Assembly (NCBI GenBank): GCA_964236585.1
Contig: CAXSFE010000001.1
Coordinates: forward strand, 1 to 64,000
Direction: 5' to 3'
DNA length: 64,000 nt
Origin: CAXSEF01 sp964236585
Lineage (GTDB): Bacteria; Pseudomonadota; Alphaproteobacteria; Acetobacterales; Acetobacteraceae
The notes under the pieces are model-generated. The model ran no database searches, was not told where the DNA came from, and saw only the letters and a program-made list of their open reading frames with translations. Both the position numbers and the translations under genes were made by a program. Positions 34,839 to 43,080 of this stretch are shown in pieces; positions within the stretch are counted from its first letter, which is position 1; every line of letters starts with the position of its first letter.

Positions 34839-35015
34839 GCAAGGTTGAGGCTCTGCCTCAAACTCCGCCAGGGGGAGCCCCCCTGGACTGGCTTCCCTCA
34901 GTAAGGCCGGTCCAGGGGCGGCTCGCCCCTGGCGGGTCTGGGCGTAGCTGGCCAAAGGTTCCGACGGCCTGCTTGGGCCGTCGGAAGGGCCAGCGGAGGG
35001 AGCGCCCAGCCTTGC
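34839..35015. repeat. Bipartite hairpin element, copy 17, with an inserted hairpin
   Basis: Left terminus AGGAAGCAAGG. Left hairpins TTGAGGC/GCCTCAA and CCAGGGGG/CCCCCTGG. Right inner hairpin CCAGGGGC/GCCCCTGG. The right outer hairpin (CTGGGC/GCCCAG) is split by about 60 bp that themselves fold: CTGGCC/GGCCAG outside and a perfect 11-bp stem TTCCGACGGCC/GGCCGTCGGAA at 34959-34986. It ends CCTTGC. Confidence 0.85.
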
Positions 35016-35019
35016 TTGC

Positions 35020-35625
35020 CTACTTGTCGGCGACCTTGCGGTGCAGCGCGAAGTTCTCCCGTTCGAGGTCCTCGATGCGCTGCTTGAGCGATGCGATGCG
35101 TTTGGCGACCGCGACGGCGTCGATCCTGCGGGGGATGTGGCTGGTGCAGTTGCCGTCCCAGCAGGTGAGGTCGAACACGAAGGCCTGGAGCGGGCGGGCC
35201 GGGTAGGCGTCGGGCATGAGCTGCGCGATCAGGGCCGGGTCGGCGGAGAAGTGGGCGCGGCCCCAGAGCTTCACCCGCTGCTGCTCCAGGTAGTCCATGA
35301 GGAAAAGCTGGCAGAGCGGGTTCTCGGACAGGTTGCCGGTGGTGATGTACTGCTGGTTGCCGCGGAAGTCGGCGAAGGCGATCCGGGTCGGGCCGAGCAC
35401 GCGCGCGAAGCCGGGGGGGCCGCCGCGGTGCTGCACGTAGGGCTGGCCGGCGGCGCTGGCAGTGGCGACGTAGAGGCTGTCGCGCTCGGCGACAAAGGCG
35501 GCGAGCTCGTCGTTGATCTCGGTGGGGAAGCCCTTGCGGGCCATCATGGCCTCGGAGCCGAAGCGGGCCTGGGCGCGGCGCGTGGCGGCGGAGAACACGG
35601 TGTCGGCGGGGCCGGGGTCTGGCAT
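35020..35625 (-). CDS. Pyridoxamine 5'-phosphate oxidase-family FMN-binding protein
   Basis: 201 residues. The split-barrel pattern is present: AAFVAERDSLYVATASAAGQ, then PYVQHRGGPPGFARVL, IAFADFRGNQQYITTGNL, PLCQLFLMDYLEQQRVKLWG. This matches small FMN-binding pyridoxamine-phosphate-oxidase-like proteins that act as flavin reductases or oxidases rather than true PdxH. A C-terminal charged helix (RIASLKQRIEDLERENFALH) suggests a short coiled coil. The motif CWDGNCTSHIP is characteristic of one subgroup. ATG 35625 was preferred over 35688. The stop lies 5 bp from a repeat. Confidence 0.82.
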   Translation of the reverse strand: MPDPGPADTVFSAATRRAQARFGSEAMMARKGFPTEINDELAAFVAERDSLYVATASAAGQPYVQHRGGPPGFARVLGPTRIAFADFRGNQQYITTGNLSENPLCQLFLMDYLEQQRVKLWGRAHFSADPALIAQLMPDAYPARPLQAFVFDLTCWDGNCTSHIPRRIDAVAVAKRIASLKQRIEDLERENFALHRKVADK

Positions 35626-35867
35626 GGCGTGTCCGGGGCTGGTCGCGGGGCAGCGACGGGCGGTCCGGCTTCTGCCGGGGAGTGGCACGCGGTTCGGGCC
35701 GCTTGGCCACCTGCCACGGGTTCACGTAATGTGGAAGGCGGTTTGCGGACGGATCTGCCGGTCCGGGCGTGGCGGACGCGCCGGCTGTGCGGGGCCGGCC
35801 TGAGGTGACGCGGGCCTTCGCGGTGGTATAGCTGGCGGGACCGTTGTGTTCAAAGGAGACGATTGCC

Positions 35868-36122
35868 ATGAGGTTGATCCCTGTTGTTGCCGCCCTGCTG
35901 CTCGGTGCGGGCCTGGTGCCGGCCAGCGCCGCGGGCTGCCTCAAGGGCGCGGCTGTCGGCGGCGTTGCGGGGCATGTCGCGGGGCATCACGGCCTGCTCG
36001 GTGCGGCGGCGGGCTGCGCGGTCGGCCGGCACGAGGCGAACAAGCACGCCCGGCAGGCGGCCGCAGCGCAGCCCACGGCCACGTCGTCTCCTGCGGCCCC
36101 TGCGGGCTCGTCCGCAGAGTGA
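35868..36122 (+). CDS. Small exported glycine-zipper protein
   Basis: 84 residues. A signal peptide (MRLIPVVAALLLGAGLVPASAA) is followed by a Gly/His-rich stretch with GxxxG spacing (KGAAVGGVAGHVAGHHGLLG). The tail is rich in Ala, Thr and Ser. ATG 35868 has AAAGGAG at a good distance. Glycine-zipper peptides of this kind sit in or on the envelope. No specific family was identified. It stands alone between two larger genes. Confidence 0.65.
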   Translation: MRLIPVVAALLLGAGLVPASAAGCLKGAAVGGVAGHVAGHHGLLGAAAGCAVGRHEANKHARQAAAAQPTATSSPAAPAGSSAE

Positions 36123-36360
36123 CCCGGTGGCCGCGCGGGGTGCCGCCGGCCGCGAGTTGACCTGCCCTGGGCGGGACGGCCGGCACGCTTTCCTTGGGGG
36201 AGTCTGTGCCGGCCGGGACTGGTTGCGGAAGGCGTGTCGTGGATCGGCCAGGCAGCCAGGATCGCCTGTGCAAGGTGTTTCGGCGCCCTGATTGTTAGTA
36301 TTTCTGACTTCTGGGCCGAGGGCGCCGTTCCGGGACCCGTGCCCCACCCGAGGAGCCACC

Positions 36361-39321
36361 ATGAGCTACGACCTCATCGTCCTGCAGCCGTTTGCCAGCT
36401 ACACGGTGGGGCAGGTCATCACCGATCCCGCCGAGGTGGCGGCCGTGTGGGCGAGCCACTCCGACCAGGTGGTGCAGATCTCGGCGGCGGGGCTGTCCGG
36501 GAGCGGCAGCGGATCGGGCGGGACGGGGTCGGGCGGTACGGGTTCAGGGAGCGGCGGATCGGGCAGCGGGTCGGGCGGCGGGGGGGCGGCGGTGGCCGCG
36601 ACGTCGTCGGCGCTGGCGGTGGCGTCGATCGCCGCGTTGCGGGCGCTGGGTGTGCCGACGGGCGCCACGGCGGTGCTGGTGCAGGGGCATGCCGCCGCGG
36701 CCGATGGCGGCGAGCGCTGGATGTCGTGGGTGGCGGGAAGCCAGGCGGCCGATGACGGTGCCACGTCCGTCATGCCCGCGGGCGTCACGGGGGCGGGTCG
36801 CTGGCTCGCGGTGCGGGGGCCGACTACGGGGCTGAACGTGCGCTGGTTCGGTGCGGTCGGCGACGGGGTCACCGACGACAGCGCGGCGTTCCAGGGAGCG
36901 ATGTTCGTCGCCGCCGGGCTGGGCGTGCCGGTGCTGGTGCCGGCGGGGCGGTTCGCGGTGTCGCTCTCGGTCACCGACCTCGACGTGTGGCTGCGCGGCG
37001 AGGGCACGCTCGTGCACGGGCTGGGGCGCAACGTGCTCTCGGTCAGCCGCACGCCGGGGGCGGCGGTGGCGGTGAGCGCCATCGGCACGGCGGTGCTGGG
37101 CGCGGTCAGCGGCAACTCGTTCGTCGACCAGGCGAGCAGCGTGACGCGGCTCGGCGTCGCGTCGGTCGCCGGGATGGCGCAGGGGCAGGTCTGGGTGCTG
37201 TCGTCGCAGGACGCGTATCCGTGGTCGCCGGTGGCGTCGGGCAACGCCAACACCGGGCTGGCGTCCGGGCAGGTGTGGCAGACGCAGCTGCTGCGCATCC
37301 AGGGGCTGGGGCTGGGGTTCTCCGGCGGGACGCCCGGGCAGTTCGCGGAGGAGCAGGTGGTGAGCGGGGCGACGTCGGGGGCCAACGGGCTGCTGAAGTC
37401 GCTCTCGGACGGGGCTTCGGGCACGCTGGTGTTCGACCGGATCAGCGGCGTCTTTGCCACTGGCGAGCCGCTGCTGGTGGCGGGCAAGGTGCTGGGTCAG
37501 GCGGCGGGGGTCGCGTTCGTGATCTCGGCGGACCGGATCTACGACAGCTACGTGGCCGGCGTGCAGATGCAGCGCATGGGGCAGGCGCGGCTCGAGATCG
37601 ACGGGCTGACGATCGATGCGAGCGGGGACACGACGGCCGTGGTGGGAGTGGCGGCGCGGCAGCCGGCGCTGCTGCTGCAGGGGGTGTACCAGCCGGTGAT
37701 CCGGGGGCTGCGCATCCGCGACGCGTGGACGCGCTGCGTGCAGCTGCTGTCGTGCTGGCAGGGCGAGGTGGAGGCGTATGTCGAGCACCTGCCCAACGAC
37801 GCGAACCTGTCCGAGGGGGCGTACGGCTACGGCGTGGAGCTGGCGGGCTCGACGGACGGGACGCGGGTGCGGGTGCGCGGGGGGAACTGCCGGCACGCGG
37901 TGACGACCAACGTGTTCTGGGGCGGGTTCGCCTACATGGGGCTGTGGAGCAGGGGCAACCCGAAGCACTGCCTGGTGCACGACAGCACGGTGCGCGACTG
38001 CTTCAACGCGGGGTTCGACACGCACTGGGGCTGCTACTTCATGGCGTTCGAGAACTGCGTGGTGCACGGGCCGAGCCACCTCAATCGCAACGTTTCGGCC
38101 TCGATCGGGTTCCAGAACCGCGGCTTCGGGACGCGCTACTCGGACTGCCAGGTGATCGATGCGGTGGACGCGTTCGTGGACGGCTCGACCAACCTGGTGG
38201 CGGGGTTCGTGCACACCGTGCGCTACGTGGACTGCCACGCGATCGACTACCAGCAGAACGGGTTCCTGGGGTCGGTCGCGTCGTCGACGGGCAACAGCCG
38301 GCTGGAGTACGAGGGGTGCCACACGCGCGGCGACGGTCGGGGGCCGAACGCGCCATACCTGCAGAGCGGGTTCAATTTCGCGAACTCCAACTACGTGCGG
38401 ATCAGCCGCTGCACGGCCGAGCGGTTCAATGCGTACCCGATCCAGTTCGCCGGCGGCGGGCGGGTCGAGATCATCGACTTCTTCGCGTACTACCGCGACA
38501 ACCCGGCGCTGTCGTCGGGCGTGCGGTTCAACGGGGCGCCGGTGGAGGCGCAGATCAGCGGCTATCGGGCGTTCTTCGACGGCACGCACGGGGCGCCGAC
38601 CGCGCTGTTCCGCAACGCGTTCGCCGGGCCGCTGGTGCTGAACCTGTCGGGGACGGTGGCGTGCATGAACTCCGACCGGCCGGCGTTGGTGGCCAACACG
38701 GCGGGGGGGACCACGAGCCTGGTGTGGCGCGACTTCGCGTACGGCGCGGCGCACCCGCAGCCGCAGGCGCAGGCCGGGCGCTGGTACGGGCCGGCCTGCG
38801 CGGTTGCGCCCGCGGTGCCGGCGGCGGGCGCTCTGAGCGCGCTGCCGTTCGGGGTGAGCGCAAGCCTCCTGCAGGTCACGGCGCTGGGCGTGCTGGTGAC
38901 GGGGGCGGGGGCGGGGGGGTCGTCGCTGCGGCTGGGCGTGTATGCCGACTCGGCGGGGCAGCCGGGCGCGCTGCTGGCCGATGCCGGGGTGGTGGCGACG
39001 GATGCGGCCGGGGAGGTCGTGGCCGCGCTGTCGGGGGTGTCGCTGTCGCGCGGGACGTACTGGCTGGCGGCGCTGCTGCAGTCGGCAGGGACGGCGGCGC
39101 CGGCGCTGTCCTGCGTGGCCGCGGGCACGGGCGCGCTGGCGCAGACGCAGCTTGGCGGGGCGTCCCCCGGTGCGGTGATGGGGCGGGTGCCGACGCTGGG
39201 CGTGGTCGCGACGGCGCCGGTGGCGGCGGGGGTGCTGCCGGCGGCGTTCCCGGCGGCGGGGTACGTGACGGCGGGGGCGGTGGCCTACGTGGCGGTACAG
39301 GTGAGCCCGTCGACGACGTGA
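36361..39321 (+). CDS. Tailspike-like right-handed beta-helix protein (pectate lyase-3 type)
   Basis: 986 residues. A short N-terminal domain (MSYDLIVLQPFASYTVGQVI, residues 1-45) is joined by a natural Gly/Ser linker of about 30 residues to the rest. After it come WFGAVGDGVTDDSAAFQGAM (about residues 162-181), the entry motif of the pectate-lyase superfamily 3 / phage tailspike beta-helix, and a long run of helix coils (RYVDCHAIDYQQNGFLG, GCHTRGDGRG). The C-terminal third is a separate Ala/Gly/Val-rich beta domain. Such proteins bind or cut polysaccharides; phage tailspikes share the layout. There are no phage genes nearby. No signal peptide is visible. ATG 36361 follows GGAGCCACC. Confidence 0.75.
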   Translation: MSYDLIVLQPFASYTVGQVITDPAEVAAVWASHSDQVVQISAAGLSGSGSGSGGTGSGGTGSGSGGSGSGSGGGGAAVAATSSALAVASIAALRALGVPTGATAVLVQGHAAAADGGERWMSWVAGSQAADDGATSVMPAGVTGAGRWLAVRGPTTGLNVRWFGAVGDGVTDDSAAFQGAMFVAAGLGVPVLVPAGRFAVSLSVTDLDVWLRGEGTLVHGLGRNVLSVSRTPGAAVAVSAIGTAVLGAVSGNSFVDQASSVTRLGVASVAGMAQGQVWVLSSQDAYPWSPVASGNANTGLASGQVWQTQLLRIQGLGLGFSGGTPGQFAEEQVVSGATSGANGLLKSLSDGASGTLVFDRISGVFATGEPLLVAGKVLGQAAGVAFVISADRIYDSYVAGVQMQRMGQARLEIDGLTIDASGDTTAVVGVAARQPALLLQGVYQPVIRGLRIRDAWTRCVQLLSCWQGEVEAYVEHLPNDANLSEGAYGYGVELAGSTDGTRVRVRGGNCRHAVTTNVFWGGFAYMGLWSRGNPKHCLVHDSTVRDCFNAGFDTHWGCYFMAFENCVVHGPSHLNRNVSASIGFQNRGFGTRYSDCQVIDAVDAFVDGSTNLVAGFVHTVRYVDCHAIDYQQNGFLGSVASSTGNSRLEYEGCHTRGDGRGPNAPYLQSGFNFANSNYVRISRCTAERFNAYPIQFAGGGRVEIIDFFAYYRDNPALSSGVRFNGAPVEAQISGYRAFFDGTHGAPTALFRNAFAGPLVLNLSGTVACMNSDRPALVANTAGGTTSLVWRDFAYGAAHPQPQAQAGRWYGPACAVAPAVPAAGALSALPFGVSASLLQVTALGVLVTGAGAGGSSLRLGVYADSAGQPGALLADAGVVATDAAGEVVAALSGVSLSRGTYWLAALLQSAGTAAPALSCVAAGTGALAQTQLGGASPGAVMGRVPTLGVVATAPVAAGVLPAAFPAAGYVTAGAVAYVAVQVSPSTT

Positions 39322-39352
39322 GGGCGGCCTTCGGGCATCGCCGTGCAGGCAA

Positions 39353-39524
39353 GCAAGGTTGAGGCTCTGCCTCAAACTCCGCCAAAGGCTGGGCCTTTGG
39401 AATGCCTTCTCCAGGAAGCAGGTTCCCGATGGTTCCTGGCCTTTGGCACGTCTGGGCCTAGCCTGCCGAAGGGTCCGGTGGCCCGCCCTGGCCACTTGAA
39501 CGGGAAAGCCCGGTTCTGCTTCCT
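39353..39524. repeat. Bipartite hairpin element, copy 18, right half expanded
   Basis: The left half is intact (GCAAGG, TTGAGGC/GCCTCAA, CCAAAGGC/GCCTTTGG). The right half carries an insertion similar in position to the one in copy 17 (GCCGAAGGGTCCGGTGGCCC...) and ends degenerately. It fills most of the 304-bp gap before the metalloprotease gene. Confidence 0.75.
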
Positions 39525-39625
39525 GACAGGCCTGGGACCAGGGCCTGCCAGCGTGTGCCGACCACCGTCGAGCCCCGTCACGGTCTGTTAACCGCTGTGA
39601 CCTAGGTTCGCGAGGCCTGCCCCGG

Positions 39626-41425
39626 ATGGACCTGTTCGGTCGCCAGACCCCGTCGGGCACGGCCGTCCAGGTTCCCCGTGTTGCCGAGTCGTTCCGGAGC
39701 ATTGCCGTGCAGATCGTGGCCACGCTTGACGATCCCTCCGACCTCGGCGGGTCTCTGGACAAGGCCCTGCTTGCCGACCTGCAGCAGGCCGCCGATGACT
39801 GGGCATCGCACCTTGCCGGGCAGGGCACGCTGACCGTGGACCTGCAGTTCGCGGCGCTGCCCTCCGGCGTGCTGGCGGACGGCAGGCCCGACTCCGACGT
39901 CGCCTCTGGCAAGATCCTGGACGGCAGGTCCCTCGCGATCCCCTCGACGCTCTACGAGATGCAGACCGGCACGCACCTGCCCTCCACCCAGAAGAGCCAG
40001 GGCGGCAGCGGCTCGGACATGGACGTCACGGTCAGCACCGCCGTGCTGTCGCAGCTCTACACCGGCCTGGACGGCAAGGTGCCGGGCACGAAATACGACG
40101 CGGTCTCGCTGTTCGAGCACGAGATCGACCACGGCCTGGGCGAAAGCAGGTTCATCTCGAGCACCGGCTCGCGCGGCAGCAGCGAGACGACCTACGACCA
40201 TTACGTCACGATCGAGCCGGATGGCAGCGCCGTGTTCACCGGCCCCGAGGCCAGGCTGGTCAACGGCGGCGACGTGGTCCTCACCACGCTGAACAACGGG
40301 GAGAACTACTACCACGTCGCCGACAGCGAATCCGATCCCAACGCGAACGACCTGATGAGCGGCCTGGGCCTGCCTGCCGGCGTCACGCGCGACATCTCCG
40401 AGCTCGACCTGGCGATCCTCGCCGACAGCGGGGTCCCGATCACCGACCGGTTCGCCGGCCAGGCGCAGGCCACGGTCACCGTGGCGCCCGGGCAGCGCTT
40501 TGCCGGCACCGGCGGCACCGACTTCGTGGTCGCCCAGGGCACGGGCACCGTCTCCGGCGCCGCGACCGGCGAGGTCGCCGTGTTCGGCCAGGGCGGCACG
40601 CTGACCTTCGTCGGCGGCGGCGGCGCGGCACTGGTTGTCGGCCAAGGCGCCTCTGCCCTGGTGCTGTCCGGTGGCGCCGCCGGCAGCACCCTGACGGCCT
40701 TCACCGGCACCGGGGACGTGACCTACCGCGGCGGCGCGGGCGCGGACGAGATCATCGTCGGCGGCGGCAGCTTCACCGGTACCGGGGGCGCAGGCGGTTC
40801 GCTGACGATGTTCGGTGGCTCCGGCACCCTGCGGTTTTCCGGCGGCGGCGAGAGCGACCTGATCGTGGAGGGCGTCGGCGCCGCCACGGTGGCGGCTGGT
40901 GCCGGCGCGGTGTTCGCGGGCAGCGCGGGCGGCAGCGTGCTCTCGGCCAACGGCGCAGGCACCTTCCTCGTAGGCCATTCCGACGGCGACCAGCTGGGCG
41001 CGTCGGCGGCCGGCGGGGACATCCTGGCGGCGGGCGGGGGCAACGAGACCCTGGCCGGCGCCGGCTCGGCCGAGATCGACATCGATTTCGGCGGCAGCGG
41101 CAGCGACCTAGTGCTGCTCGGCCACGGCAACGACAGCTTCGTGGGCGGCACCGGGGCCGCCACCGTGCAGGCCGGGTCGGGCAACGAGACGCTGTTTCTC
41201 GGCCAGGGCGGATTGACCCTGCTCGACTTCACCGCGGGCCTGACCGGAGGCACGGAGACCGTGTCCGGCTTCGCGGCGGGCACGGACCACATCCACCTCG
41301 CCGGGTATGCCGGCAGCCCCACGCTCGTCGCCGGCAGCACGGGCGCGGTGCTCGGCCTGTCCGACGGCACCACGATCATCCTGCGCGGCGTCACCACGGA
41401 CAACGCCGCCAGCCTGCTGTCCTGA
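39626..41425 (+). CDS. Zinc metalloprotease with glycine-rich beta-roll tail (NF038122-like)
   Basis: 599 residues. Residues about 1-275 are a protease-like domain with FEHEIDHGLGE (about residue 168), a HExxH zinc site followed by GLGE. ANDLMSGLGLPAGVTRDIS further on fits the Met-turn region of metzincin-like families. From about residue 280 a Gly/Ala/Thr-rich solenoid follows (GGTDFVVAQGTGTVSGAATG). It shares the DQLGASAAGGDILAAGGGNE module with the protein at 32413. The C-terminal TVSGFAAGTDHIHLAGYAGS and a hydrophobic end resemble a type I secretion signal. No N-terminal signal peptide is seen. Probably an exported protease; the substrate is unknown. Confidence 0.82.
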   Translation: MDLFGRQTPSGTAVQVPRVAESFRSIAVQIVATLDDPSDLGGSLDKALLADLQQAADDWASHLAGQGTLTVDLQFAALPSGVLADGRPDSDVASGKILDGRSLAIPSTLYEMQTGTHLPSTQKSQGGSGSDMDVTVSTAVLSQLYTGLDGKVPGTKYDAVSLFEHEIDHGLGESRFISSTGSRGSSETTYDHYVTIEPDGSAVFTGPEARLVNGGDVVLTTLNNGENYYHVADSESDPNANDLMSGLGLPAGVTRDISELDLAILADSGVPITDRFAGQAQATVTVAPGQRFAGTGGTDFVVAQGTGTVSGAATGEVAVFGQGGTLTFVGGGGAALVVGQGASALVLSGGAAGSTLTAFTGTGDVTYRGGAGADEIIVGGGSFTGTGGAGGSLTMFGGSGTLRFSGGGESDLIVEGVGAATVAAGAGAVFAGSAGGSVLSANGAGTFLVGHSDGDQLGASAAGGDILAAGGGNETLAGAGSAEIDIDFGGSGSDLVLLGHGNDSFVGGTGAATVQAGSGNETLFLGQGGLTLLDFTAGLTGGTETVSGFAAGTDHIHLAGYAGSPTLVAGSTGAVLGLSDGTTIILRGVTTDNAASLLS

Positions 41426-41509
41426 GGAGCCGGAGCCTCGCGGGCCTGGACGGGCCGCGGGCTGGGTGTCCGCGGCTGCGTCCAGGCGTGCAGTGAAGGT
41501 GGTCTGGCT

Positions 41510-41592
41510 TGCCCGCCGCCGGACTCGAACCGGCATGCCCATCCGGACTGCGGATTTTAAGTCCGCTGCGTCTACCATTCCGCCAGGCGGGC
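41510..41592 (-). tRNA. tRNA-Leu(UAA)
   Basis: On the minus strand a complete class II tRNA: acceptor GCCCGCC pairs with GGCGGGC, a D-arm follows, and the anticodon stem GCGGA/UCCGC holds the loop CUUAAAA, giving anticodon UAA (leucine). A long variable arm comes next, then the T-arm GCCGG-UUCGAGU-CCGGC. The discriminator is A. CCA is not encoded. About 83 nt. Confidence 0.95.
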
Positions 41593-41648
41593 GCGTGCGC
41601 AGGGTGCCGTGCCGGCGTGCGGGCTGTCCAGGTGTGGGGCGAAAGGCA

Positions 41649-41813
41649 GCAAGGCCAGGGCTCTGCCCTGGACCCGCCGGGGGCGAGCGCCCCCGGACCC
41701 GCATCCGACAGAAGCGGGCGGCATCCGTCGGGGCAGCAAGACTCCGGCCCAAACAACAGGTTTCCAAAGGCTCCGCCTTTGGCGGGGTCCAGGGGCAGAG
41801 CCCCTGGCCTTGC
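41649..41813. repeat. Bipartite hairpin element, copy 19
   Basis: Between the tRNA gene and the HlyD-like gene. Left hairpins CCAGGGC/GCCCTGG and CCGGGGGC/GCCCCCGG. A longer centre follows, then right hairpins CCAAAGGC/GCCTTTGG and CCAGGGGC/GCCCCTGG, ending CCTTGC 7 bp before the next stop codon. Confidence 0.85.
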
Positions 41814-41819
41814 TGGCTT

Positions 41820-42743
41820 CTACTCCTGCGTCATCACCCGCGAGATCAGCCCGTGCCACCCGTCCGGCCGGCGCGCGTCCTTGCCCACCGTGACGGTGGC
41901 GGTCATGCCGGCGGCGAGCAGCACGCTGTCCGGCACGGTGTCGATGTGGATGCGCACCGGGATGCGCTGTGCGAGGCGCACCCAGGTGAACACAGGGTCG
42001 ACCGAGGCAAGGCCCAGCGTGCCCGGCGCGTAGTTGCCGGAGTTGATGCCGCGCGCGACGCTCTCGACGTGGCCGAGGACGGGGGCGGCGAAGCCCATCA
42101 GCGCCACGGTGGCGGCATCGCCGATGCGGATGTGGCGGAGCTTGGTCTCCTCGAAGTAGGCGGCGACCCAGAAGCTGTCGCTGTCGAGGACGGAGATGTT
42201 GCGCGTGCCGGTGGTGGCGTAGTCGCCCTGGCGCAGCAGCAGGTTGGTGACGTAGCCGTTGACCGGGGAGACGACCCTGGTGCGCTCGAGATTGATGCGC
42301 GCCTGACTGAGCTGGGTCAGGGCGGTGGCGTAGGCGGCCTCGGCCATGTCGGCGGTGGCGTTGTAGGTCTGCTTCTCCTCCTCCGAGGTGGAGAGCGAGG
42401 TCAGCTCGTCGCGGCGCTTGGCCTGCAGGCGCTTGGAGTCGAGGTCGGCCTGGCGGGAGCGCAGGCCGGCCTGGGCGGCGGCAAACGAGACCTGGTAGTC
42501 GAACGGGTCGATCTCGTAGAGCAGGTCGCCGCGCCGGACGAGTTGGTTGTCGGAGACGGCGAGCGTGACGATGCGGCCGGAGACCTCGGGGGCGAGGCTG
42601 ACGACGTTGGCCTGGACCTGCCCGTCGCGGGTCCAGGAGCCGGTGAGGTAGTGGTCCCACAGCCCGGCCAGCCCGAGGCCGGCGGCGACGAGGATCGCGA
42701 GCGTGACGACGACGCGGATCAGCCGTCGGGAGCTCTTGAACAA
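41820..42743 (-). CDS. HlyD-family efflux periplasmic adaptor (AaeA-like)
   Basis: 307 residues from a TTG start (MFKSSRRLIRVVVT). One N-terminal transmembrane helix (VVVTLAILVAAGLGLAGL) is followed by a lipoyl half (DGQVQANVVSLAPEVSGRIV, DNQLVRRGDLLYEIDPFDYQ), a coiled-coil hairpin of about 90 residues, the second lipoyl half (VVSPVNGYVTNLLLRQGDYA) and a beta-barrel. This is the membrane-fusion layout of AaeA/EmrA-type pumps. Together with the FUSC protein and the DUF1656 protein upstream on the same strand it forms an aae-like tripartite efflux set, which in E. coli exports aromatic carboxylic acids. A 142-bp gap precedes it. An outer-membrane partner is not in the window. Confidence 0.9.
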   Translation of the reverse strand: MFKSSRRLIRVVVTLAILVAAGLGLAGLWDHYLTGSWTRDGQVQANVVSLAPEVSGRIVTLAVSDNQLVRRGDLLYEIDPFDYQVSFAAAQAGLRSRQADLDSKRLQAKRRDELTSLSTSEEEKQTYNATADMAEAAYATALTQLSQARINLERTRVVSPVNGYVTNLLLRQGDYATTGTRNISVLDSDSFWVAAYFEETKLRHIRIGDAATVALMGFAAPVLGHVESVARGINSGNYAPGTLGLASVDPVFTWVRLAQRIPVRIHIDTVPDSVLLAAGMTATVTVGKDARRPDGWHGLISRVMTQE

Positions 42744-42885
42744 GGGCGGGTGTCCTCGCTGTGCGGGATGTCGATCATAGGCGATGGCAGGCGGCCGGGC
42801 GATGCCGTATCCGGCGGACCGAGGGCGTGGGTGCGGCGTCCTGCCTGGCCGGGCGCGGCTCGGCGCCGCGCTGCCCGCGGCGCCG

Positions 42886-43080
42886 CTACAGGAAGACCAC
42901 CAGCAGCGACAGGATGCAGATGTAGAGGCCGGCCTCCGCGAGCGGGGTGTTCCAGGTCCAGCGCTGGATGCGCAGCCGCACCAGCAGCGGGCGCAGCGCG
43001 AGGTAGATCGCCAGCGCCAGCAGGGCGTAGGGCACGATCGGCGCCATCAGGACGCCGGCCACGTTGGTCTCGCGCCACAT
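42886..43080 (-). CDS. DUF1656 small membrane protein (AaeX-like)
   Basis: 64 residues with two hydrophobic helices (VPYALLALAIYLALRPLLV and the C-terminal LYICILSLLVVFL). DUF1656 proteins (AaeX) accompany FUSC-type pumps. Its ATG overlaps the TGA of the FUSC gene by one base (TGATG), so translation is coupled. The role within the pump is unknown in the family. Confidence 0.85.
   Translation of the reverse strand: MWRETNVAGVLMAPIVPYALLALAIYLALRPLLVRLRIQRWTWNTPLAEAGLYICILSLLVVFL

Noticed and set aside
36361..39321. Prophage remnant around the tailspike-like gene
   Set aside because: No capsid, terminase, portal, tail or integrase gene nearby; flanking genes look chromosomal.
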